Below are positions 57,469 through 64,000 of a stretch of DNA of 64,000 nucleotides, in pieces (within the stretch, counting starts at the first letter, position 1; each line of letters starts with the position of its first letter). The position numbers were made by a program, and so were the translations under genes. The stretch is from Ideonella_A sakaiensis_A. GTDB taxonomy: Bacteria > Pseudomonadota > Gammaproteobacteria > Burkholderiales > Burkholderiaceae_C. The stretch covers positions 5,518,001-5,582,000 of the forward strand of contig NZ_CP182947.1 in NCBI RefSeq assembly GCF_048320135.1, read 5' to 3'. The notes under the pieces were generated by a model. The model saw only the letters and a list, made by a program, of their open reading frames with translations. It had not been told where the DNA came from and ran no database searches.

Positions 57469-59292
57469 ATGACTTCCCGACAGATTCGAAATATCGCCAT
57501 CATCGCCCACGTCGACCATGGCAAGACCACGCTGGTCGACCAACTGCTGCGCCAGAGCGGCACCTTCCGCCAGAACGAGAAGGTGGCCGAGCGCGTGATG
57601 GACAGCAACGACCTCGAAAAAGAGCGGGGCATCACGATCCTGTCGAAGAACTGCGCGGTCGAGTGGAAGGGTACCCACATCAACATCGTCGACACCCCGG
57701 GCCATGCGGACTTCGGCGGTGAGGTCGAGCGGGTGCTGTCGATGGTCGACAGCGTGCTGCTGCTGGTCGACGCCGTCGAAGGCCCGATGCCGCAGACCCG
57801 CTTCGTCACGAAAAAGGCGCTGGCGCTCGGCCTGAAGCCGATCGTCGTCGTCAACAAGGTCGACCGCCCCGGCGCCCGCACCGACTACGTGATCAACGCC
57901 ACCTTCGACCTGTTCGACAAACTCGGCGCCACCGAAGACCAGCTCGACTTCCCGGTCGTCTTCGCCTCCGGCCTGAACGGCTGGGCGACGCTGGAAAAAG
58001 GCGTCACGGGAACGGATCTTGCCCCTCTGTTCGATTCGATGCTCGAACACGTCCCCGCCCACGACGGCAGCCCGGAAGACCCGCTGCAACTGCAGATCTG
58101 CTCGCTCGACTACTCCACGTATGTCGGCCGCATCGGCATCGGCCGCGTCAACCAGGGCACGCTGAAGCCGATGCAGCAAGTGGCCGTCTACAGCGGCCCG
58201 GACAGCACGCCTTTCAACGCCCGGATCAACCAGGTGCTGAAGTTCGAGGGCCTCGAGCGCCAGCAGGCCACCGAAGCCGGCCCCGGCGACATCGTGTTGA
58301 TCAACGGCATCGAGAACATCGGCATCGGCGTGACCATCACCGAGATCGAGCGCCCGGTGCCGCTGCCGATGCTGACCGTCGACGAGCCGACGCTGACGAT
58401 GAATTTCCAGGTCAACAACTCGCCGCTGGCTGGCCGGGAAGGCAAGTTCGTCACCAGCCGGCAGTTGTGGGACCGCCTGCAGCGTGAGCTGCAGAGCAAC
58501 GTGGCACTTAGGGTGACCGAGACGGACGAGGACGGCGTCTTCGAGGTTTCAGGCCGAGGCGAACTGCACCTGACGATTCTGCTGGAGACGATGCGCCGCG
58601 AAGGCTACGAACTCGCTGTCAGCAAGCCCCGGGTGGTGTTCCGCACTGATGAGAACGGTGACCGGTTGGAGCCGATTGAGATGGTGACGGCTGATGTCGA
58701 AGATCAGCACCAGGGTGCGGTGATGCAGGCGATGGGCGAGCGGAGAGGCGAACTCGTCAATATGGAGCCGGATGGGATGGGGCGGGTGCGGCTGGAGTAC
58801 CGCATCCCGGCGCGCGGCCTTATTGGTTTCCAGAATGAATTCTTGAACCTTACCCGTGGGACTGGGTTGATCAGCAATATCTTTGATGGGTATGAGGCGT
58901 TCAAGGGAGATATCGCAGGTCGCAAGAATGGCGTGTTGATAAGTCAGGATGATGGTGAGGCGGTGACCTATTCCCTCGGCAAACTCGATGATCGCGGGCG
59001 CATGTTCGTCAAGGCCGGCGATCCATTGTATGAAGGCATGGTGATTGGCATCCACAGTCGGGACAACGATCTAATCGTGAACGCGGTGCGCGGCAAGCAG
59101 CTGACCAACTTCCGCGTGTCTGGCAAGGAAGACGCGATCAAGATTACGCCGCCGATCCAGCTGACGCTAGAGTATGCCGTGGAGTTTATTGCCGACGATG
59201 AACTGGTGGAAATAACCCCCAAAAGCATCCGCATCCGCAAGCGTCATCTGAAGGAGCACGATCGGAAGAAGGCCTCGCGAGACGCCGCCTGA
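57469..59292 (+). CDS. typA: Ribosome-associated GTPase TypA/BipA
   Basis: A 607-residue translational GTPase with roles in 50S assembly, stress and virulence. The G1 motif AHVDHGKTTLVDQ (residues 13-25), DTPGHADF, NKVDRPGA and the C-terminal domain (ending DRKKASRDAA) are complete. The ATG at 57469 gives the family N-terminus RQIRNIAIIAHVD. From about 58.5 kb onward codon choice becomes clearly less GC-rich at third positions (for example GGGATGGGGCGGGTGCGG and ATCAGCAATATCTTTGATGG), unlike the first half, so the 3' end may have come with the downstream sugar genes. The 3' part is also present inverted at the window end. Confidence 0.95.
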   Translation: MTSRQIRNIAIIAHVDHGKTTLVDQLLRQSGTFRQNEKVAERVMDSNDLEKERGITILSKNCAVEWKGTHINIVDTPGHADFGGEVERVLSMVDSVLLLVDAVEGPMPQTRFVTKKALALGLKPIVVVNKVDRPGARTDYVINATFDLFDKLGATEDQLDFPVVFASGLNGWATLEKGVTGTDLAPLFDSMLEHVPAHDGSPEDPLQLQICSLDYSTYVGRIGIGRVNQGTLKPMQQVAVYSGPDSTPFNARINQVLKFEGLERQQATEAGPGDIVLINGIENIGIGVTITEIERPVPLPMLTVDEPTLTMNFQVNNSPLAGREGKFVTSRQLWDRLQRELQSNVALRVTETDEDGVFEVSGRGELHLTILLETMRREGYELAVSKPRVVFRTDENGDRLEPIEMVTADVEDQHQGAVMQAMGERRGELVNMEPDGMGRVRLEYRIPARGLIGFQNEFLNLTRGTGLISNIFDGYEAFKGDIAGRKNGVLISQDDGEAVTYSLGKLDDRGRMFVKAGDPLYEGMVIGIHSRDNDLIVNAVRGKQLTNFRVSGKEDAIKITPPIQLTLEYAVEFIADDELVEITPKSIRIRKRHLKEHDRKKASRDAA

Positions 59293-59307
59293 TCACTCCC
59301 CTGTCCT

Positions 59308-59332
59308 GTAGGAGCGGCTTCGGCCGCGATTC
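59308..59332 (+). repeat. Forward B-type REP between typA and the sugar dehydrogenase gene
   Basis: GTAGGAGCGGCTTCGGCCGC followed by GATTC, 16 bases after the typA stop. Its reverse complement appears in the fold-back at about 63272-63301 with errors. Confidence 0.8.
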
Positions 59333-59349
59333 CTCACTCAACATCACCT

Positions 59350-60645
59350 ATGGATCTGGACAACAAAACAATTGCCATCATCGGCCTTGGTTACGTCGGT
59401 TTGCCCCTCGCCGTGGAATTTGGCAAGAAGCGGCCAGTCATCGGCTTCGATATCAACGCAGCCCGCGTACAAGAACTGACCGAAGGCTGCGACCATACGC
59501 TGGAGTGCACAAGCGAAGACCTGATCGGGGCTCGGCAACTATGCTTCAGTTGCGAGCCCGAAGATCTACGCGAAGCCCGCATTTTCATCGTCACCGTTCC
59601 GACGCCTGTGGACAAGGCTAATCGTCCTGACATGGCGCCGCTGATCAAGGCCAGCCGGACTGTTGGAAAGGTGCTGAAACCGGGAGACGTAGTCATCTAT
59701 GAATCCACCGTCTATCCCGGGGCCACGGAGGAAGTGTGTGTTCCGGTGCTGGAGGCGCAAAGCGGTCTAAAGTTCAACGAAGGCTTCTTCTGCGGCTACA
59801 GCCCGGAGCGGATCAACCCAGGCGACAAGGTGAACACGCTCACGACGATCAAGAAGATCACCAGCGGCAGCACCCCTGACGTGGCCGACGCCGTAGATGC
59901 CCTCTACGGCCAGATCATCACGGCAGGCACCTACAAGGCCACCAGCCTGAAGGTGGCCGAAGCCGCCAAGGTTATCGAAAACAGCCAACGCGACCTCAAT
60001 ATCGCCTTCGTTAACGAACTGTCGGTGATCTTCGATAGGATAGGCATCGACACCTTGGAAGTTCTCGAAGCGGCCGGCAGCAAGTGGAACTTCTTGCCGT
60101 TCAGGCCAGGCATGGTTGGCGGTCACTGCATTGGCGTAGACCCCTACTACCTTACCCACAAGGCTGAAGAACTGGGTTACCACCCACAAGTCATCCTTGC
60201 TGGCCGGCGAATCAACGACAACATGGCGCGCTACGTAGCGCGCAACACCATCAAGCGCATGCTGCAAAACGGCATGGACGTGCCGCGATGTCGAATCGGC
60301 GTGCTAGGAATTACCTTCAAGGAAAACTGTCCCGACATCCGCAACAGCAAGGTGGTGGATTTAGTGCGCGAATTCAGAACATGGGGTGCGGACGTAGTGG
60401 TTGCGGACCCGTGGGCCGATGAAGAGGAAGTTGCCAATGAGTATGGCCTTCGCCTTGGCAGTGTCGATGCGACAAATCCAGTAGATGCCCTTGTCGTGGC
60501 GGTGGGTCACGCGGAGTTCAGACGGGCCACACCATCAGATTTGCGGGCATTTTGCCGAGGCTACAGCCCAGTGCTGGCAGACGTTAAGAGCCTATATGAC
60601 CGGAAACTTGCCGCCGCGGCCGGATTCACGGTTTTCCGCCTCTAA
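59350..60645 (+). CDS. tviB: UDP-N-acetylhexosamine 6-dehydrogenase (TviB/WbpO type)
   Basis: A 431-residue NAD-dependent enzyme that oxidises C6 of a UDP-N-acetylhexosamine to the uronic acid, for O-antigen or capsule. The NAD motif IAIIGLGYVGLPLAVEFGKK is at residues 8-27, then YESTVYPGATEEVCVPVL, the family blocks KVIENSQRDLNIAFVNEL and MVGGHCIGVDPYYLTHKA, with the catalytic Cys in GGHCIGVDPYY. The sequence follows WbpO/TviB rather than Ugd or WbpA. Composition is lower in GC than most of the window. The following WbpB-like gene points to a diacetylated mannuronic-type sugar, but the WbpA-type and WbpO-type substrates differ, so the exact sugar is uncertain. Confidence 0.93.
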   Translation: MDLDNKTIAIIGLGYVGLPLAVEFGKKRPVIGFDINAARVQELTEGCDHTLECTSEDLIGARQLCFSCEPEDLREARIFIVTVPTPVDKANRPDMAPLIKASRTVGKVLKPGDVVIYESTVYPGATEEVCVPVLEAQSGLKFNEGFFCGYSPERINPGDKVNTLTTIKKITSGSTPDVADAVDALYGQIITAGTYKATSLKVAEAAKVIENSQRDLNIAFVNELSVIFDRIGIDTLEVLEAAGSKWNFLPFRPGMVGGHCIGVDPYYLTHKAEELGYHPQVILAGRRINDNMARYVARNTIKRMLQNGMDVPRCRIGVLGITFKENCPDIRNSKVVDLVREFRTWGADVVVADPWADEEEVANEYGLRLGSVDATNPVDALVVAVGHAEFRRATPSDLRAFCRGYSPVLADVKSLYDRKLAAAAGFTVFRL

Positions 60646-60663
60646 CAATCCGACTTTCATCAG

Positions 60664-61353
60664 ATGAAATACTTCGCCCTCGTCGGTGCCGCCGGCTATA
60701 TCGCGCCGCGCCACATGGAAGCTATTAAAGCCACCGGACACGAATTGGTCGCGGCCTACGACCCTAATGACTCGGTCGGAATCATCGACAGCCATTTCCC
60801 CGATGCCGACTTTTTCACTGAGTTCGAACGCTTCGACCGACATGTCGATAAACTCCGACGCGCTAAGGGAAGGCGGGCAATTGATTATATCTCGATCTGC
60901 TCACCCAACTATCTTCATGATTCGCACATGCGTTTTGCGTTGCGTTCGGGGGCGGATGCAATCTGCGAAAAGCCCCTCGTCCTCAACTCTTGGAATATCG
61001 ACGGACTTCTAGAAATCGAACGCGATACGGGGCATAAGGTAAACACAATCCTGCAACTGCGCGTGCATCCCGCGATCGTCTCGCTGCGAGAGAAGATTCA
61101 AAACGAATTGCGCCAATCCAAACACGAAGTTGACCTCACCTACATTACCTCGCGTGGCAATTGGTATCTACAGAGTTGGAAGGGCGATCCAAAAAAGTCA
61201 GGAGGGATTGCAACGAACATAGGGGTGCATTTCTTCGATATGCTCCATTTCGTTTTCGGGGAACTGCAGGACAACGTGGTCCACTTGACCTCCGATACAA
61301 AAGCCGCCGGGTATCTTGAATATCAGAAAGCGAGAGTCCGATGGTTTCTATAG
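60664..61353 (+). CDS. wbpB: WbpB-like UDP-sugar 3-dehydrogenase, truncated at the fold-back
   Basis: A Gfo/Idh/MocA-type oxidoreductase, 229 of about 316 residues. It starts MKYFALVGAAGYIAPRHMEA, as in Pseudomonas WbpB, and contains CEKPLVL and VDLTYITSRGNWYLQSWKGD with GGIATNIGVHFFDMLHFVFG. WbpB oxidises C3 of UDP-N-acetylglucosaminuronate on the way to 2,3-diamino sugars. The frame stops just after YQKARVRWFL; one shifted frame further the next bases read SIDSWMTTLPN, which resembles the family continuation, so the stop is an indel next to the fold-back point rather than a true end. Confidence 0.8.
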   Translation: MKYFALVGAAGYIAPRHMEAIKATGHELVAAYDPNDSVGIIDSHFPDADFFTEFERFDRHVDKLRRAKGRRAIDYISICSPNYLHDSHMRFALRSGADAICEKPLVLNSWNIDGLLEIERDTGHKVNTILQLRVHPAIVSLREKIQNELRQSKHEVDLTYITSRGNWYLQSWKGDPKKSGGIATNIGVHFFDMLHFVFGELQDNVVHLTSDTKAAGYLEYQKARVRWFL

Positions 61354-61377
61354 ATAGCTGGATGACCACGTTGCCGA

Positions 61378-62028
61378 ATAGAAACCATCGGACTCTCGCT
61401 TTCTGATATTCAAGATACCCGGCGGCTTTTGTATCGGAGAGATGAAGTGGACCACGTTGTCCTGCAGTTCCCCGAAAACGAAATGGAGCATATCGAAGAA
61501 ATGCACCCCTATGTTCGTTGCAATCCCTCCTAACTTTTTGGATCACCCCTCCAACTCTGTAGATACCAAGTACCACGCGAGGTAATGTAGGTGAGGTCAA
61601 CTTCGTGTTTGATTGGCGCAATTCGTTTTCAAATCTATATTCGCAGCGAGACGATCGCGGGATGCGCGCGTTGCAGGATTGTGTTTACCTTATGCCCCGT
61701 ATCGCGTTCGATTTCTAGAAGTCCGTCGATATTCCGAGGGGCTTTTCGCAAACGCGACGTGGAGTCATTGAGACGTCGTGAGCAAGAATCGAGATATAAT
61801 CAATTGCCCGCCTTTTGTAGCACGTCGGAGTTTATGGACAGTGTCGGTCGAAGCGTTCGAACTCGGTCGAAAAAGTCGGCATCGGGGAAATGGCTGTCAA
61901 GATGATTCCGACCGAGTCATGAGGGTCGTAGGCCGCGACCAATTCAGTACTGCAGGTGGCTTTAATAGCTTCCATGTGGCGCGGCGCGATATAGCCGCGG
62001 CGCCCAACGAGGCGAGGTCTAATTGATG
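61378..62028 (-). pseudogene. Error-rich inverted copy of wbpB (artefact)
   Basis: Reverse complement of about 60664-61351 with many frameshifts; short frames with fragments such as the wbpB C-terminal sequence appear on both strands. It is part of the fold-back and not an independent gene. Confidence 0.85.
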
Positions 62029-62040
62029 AAAGTCGGATTG

Positions 62041-63260
62041 TTAGAGGCGGAAAACCGTGAATAGGCCGCAGCGGCAGTTTTCCGGTCATATAGGCTCTTA
62101 ACGTCTGCCAGCACTGGGCTGTAGCCTCGGCAAAATGCCCGCAAATCTGATGGTGTGGCCCGTCAAACTCCGCGTGACCCACCGCCACGACAAGGGCATC
62201 TACTGCAATTGTCGCATCGACACTGCCAAGGCGAAGGCCATACTCATTGGCAACTTCCTCTTCATCGGCCCACGGGTCCGCAACCACTACGTCCGCACCC
62301 CATGTTCTGAATTCGCGCACTAAATCCACCACCTTGCTGTTGCGGATGTCGGGACCGTTTCCTTGAAGGTAATTCCTCACGCGCCGATTCGACATCCATG
62401 CCGTTTTGCAGCATGCGCTTGATGGTGTTGCGCGCTACGTAGCGCGCCATGTTGCTCATTAATTCGCCGGCCAGCAAGGATGACTTGTGGGTGGTAACCC
62501 AGTTCTTCAGCCTTGTGGGTAAGGCGTGATGGGTCTACGCCAGATGCAGTGACCACCGACATGCCTGGCCTGAACGGCGAGGAGTTCTTGCTGCCGGCAC
62601 TTCGAGAACTTCCAAGGTGTCGATGCCTATCCTATCAGAAGATCACCGACAGTTCGTTAACGAAGGCGATATTGAGGTCGCGTTGGCTGTTTTCGATAAC
62701 CTTGGCGGCTTCGGCCACCTTCAGGCTGGTGGCCTTGTAGGTGCCTGCCGTGATCGTCTGACCATCAAGGGCATCTACAGCCGTCGGCCACGTCAGGGGT
62801 GCTGCCGCTGATCTTCTTGATCGTCGTGAGCATGTTGGCCTGGGTTGATCCCGCTCGGCTGTGGCAGAAGCCTTGGTCCCGCTTCACTTGGCAGCCCTCC
62901 GTGGCCCCGGGATAGACGGTGGATTCATAGATGACTGCGTCTCCCAGTTTTCAGCACCTTTCCAACAGTCCGGCTGGCCTTGAATAGCGGCGCCATGTCA
63001 GGACGATTAGCCTTGTCCACAGGCGTCGGAACCGTGATGAAAATGCAGCTTTTCGTGAGATCTTCGGGCTCGCAACTGAAGCATAGTTGCCGAGCCGAAT
63101 AGGTCTTCGCTTGTGCACTCCAGCGTATGGTCGCAGCCTTCGGTCAGTTCTTGTACGCGGGCTGCGTTGATATCGAAGCCGATGACTGGCCGCTTCTTGC
63201 CAAATTCCACGGCGAGGGGCAAACCGACGTAACCAAGGCCGTAGAGTTGTCCAGATCCAT
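62041..63260 (-). pseudogene. Error-rich inverted copy of the tviB-type gene (artefact)
   Basis: Reverse complement of 59350-60645, from the TTA at 62041 (stop) to the CAT at 63258-63260 (start). It is about 76 bases shorter than the original and broken by frameshifts every few dozen bases. Fragments such as DIRNSKVVDLVREFRTWGAD and PLAVEFGKKRPVIGFDINAA are still readable. Not an independent gene. Confidence 0.85.
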
Positions 63261-63314
63261 AGGTGATGTTCAGTGAGGAATCGCGGCCGACCGTCCTACA
63301 GGACAGGGGAGTGA

Positions 63315-64000
63315 TCAGGCGGCGTCTCGCGAGGCCTTCTTGGATGGTTACCTCTTTCAGATGACCACTTGGGATCGGATGCTTTTGGGGGTTATTTCCA
63401 CCAGTTCATCGAGTCGGCAATAAACTCCACGGCATACTCTAGCGTCAGCTGGATCGGCGGCGTAGATCGATCGCGTCTTCCTTGCCAGACACGCGGAAGT
63501 TGGTCAGCTGCTTGCCGCGCACCGCGTTCACGATTACAGATCGTTGTGCAAGGGATGCCGATCACCATGCCTTCAATGGATCGCCGGCCTTGACGAACAT
63601 GCGCCCGCGATCATCGAGTTTGCCGAGGGAATAGGTCACCGCCTCGCCGGTGACCTGGTTAGTCAACACGCCATTCTTGCGACCTGCGATATCTCCCTTG
63701 AACGCCTCATCTTTCATGAGAAGATATTGCTGATAGACCCGGTGCACGGGTAAGGTTCAAGAATTCATTCTGGAAACCAATAAGGCCGCGCGCGTCTCGT
63801 GTTGACCGCCGCCCCATCATCGTCGTCGAGCAACGCTCCACCGGCCACGCCTGCATCACCGCACCCTGGTGCTGATCTTCGACATCAGCCGTCACCATCT
63901 CAATCGGCTCCGACATGGTCGACACCACCCGGGGCTTGCTGACGGCGAGTTCGTAGCCTTCAGCGGCGCATCGTCTCCAGCAGGAAGTTCGCCTCGGCCT
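63315..64000 (-). pseudogene. Error-rich inverted copy of the typA 3' end (artefact)
   Basis: Reverse complement of about 58551-59292, with the stop codon as TCA at 63315-63317, running off the right edge. It is disrupted by indels; fragments such as KGDIAGRKNGVL and GEAVTYSLGKLDDRGRMFVK remain. Not an independent gene. Confidence 0.85.

Larger units (their letters stand above)
58551..64000. repeat. 2.6-2.8 kb inverted repeat with a 26-base loop (fold-back)
   Basis: Left arm 58551-61351, loop 61352-61377, right arm 61378-64000. The right arm is the reverse complement of the left but about 178 bases shorter and full of single-base indels and substitutions, in coding regions as well. The error pattern is that of an uncorrected long read that turned back on its own complement. 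Treat 61352-64000 as an assembly artefact; the repeat may continue past the window. Confidence 0.9.

Noticed and set aside
61378..64000. Independent minus-strand genes or a mobile element with 2.6-kb inverted ends
   Set aside because: The right arm is an error-rich copy of the left arm with frameshifts throughout and no transposase; an assembly fold-back explains it better.

Overview
The window is GC-rich, densely coded chromosomal DNA that fits a betaproteobacterium. The evidence is EF-P with arginine at position 32 next to its rhamnosyltransferase EarP, the order rimP-nusA-infB-rbfA-truB-typA, the order efp-earP-uvrC-pgsA, hupB-tRNA-ppiD, a paired DUF2868/DUF3482 module and a type IV pilus minor-pilin/PilY1 cluster. 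I cannot fix the order or genus from the sequence alone.

Layout. 1-14.8 kb is housekeeping and catabolism: oligopeptidase A, a small membrane methyltransferase-like protein, the DUF3482 GTPase/DUF2868 pair, ETF-ubiquinone oxidoreductase, an SDR, YceH, a thioesterase, a PAS-LuxR regulator facing scoAB across a perfect TTACGTA palindrome, pyrD and rpiA. 14.8-26.7 kb carries translation and repair genes: MnmC with a decayed methyltransferase half, a DUF3445 protein, efp/earP, uvrC, pgsA, hupB, tRNA-Val, ppiD and tRNA-His. 26.9-32.9 kb is a type IV pilus operon (fimT-pilV-pilW-pilX-pilY1-pilE). 32.9-42.9 kb, on the minus strand, is an exopolysaccharide export and control cluster: O-antigen-ligase-like polymerase, Wza-type export protein, Wzc-type tyrosine autokinase, a J-domain protein, an unrecognised membrane-anchored protein and a CpsB-type phosphatase. 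Two paralogous small secreted proteins with an identical C-terminal tail precede it. 43-48.2 kb holds a DUF1624 membrane protein, an orphan gene behind a sigma-28-like promoter, an MBL/beta-CASP hydrolase, glucokinase and FabI. 48.4-59.3 kb holds a REP-associated transposase (RAYT) and then the rimP-nusA-infB-rbfA-truB-typA block, interrupted by a VapBC-like toxin-antitoxin pair. From 59.3 kb surface-polysaccharide sugar genes begin (UDP-sugar 6-dehydrogenase, WbpB).

The strongest unusual signal is a dispersed REP family, cores GTGGGAGGGGCTTCAGCCCC and GTAGGAGCGGCTTTAGCCGC. I count about 29 full or partial copies, many in inverted pairs. They lie in intergenic regions but also inside essential genes: five in-frame copies expand TruB by about 90 residues, one sits inside RimP, and one supplies the stop codon of glucokinase. 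A RAYT gene flanked by the same repeats is the likely mobiliser. No copies were seen between about 12.6 and 44.7 kb.

The last 2.6 kb (61378-64000) is an error-rich reverse complement of 58551-61351. It is best read as a long-read fold-back artefact at a contig end, not as biology, so the truncation of wbpB and the broken copies beyond it should not be taken at face value.
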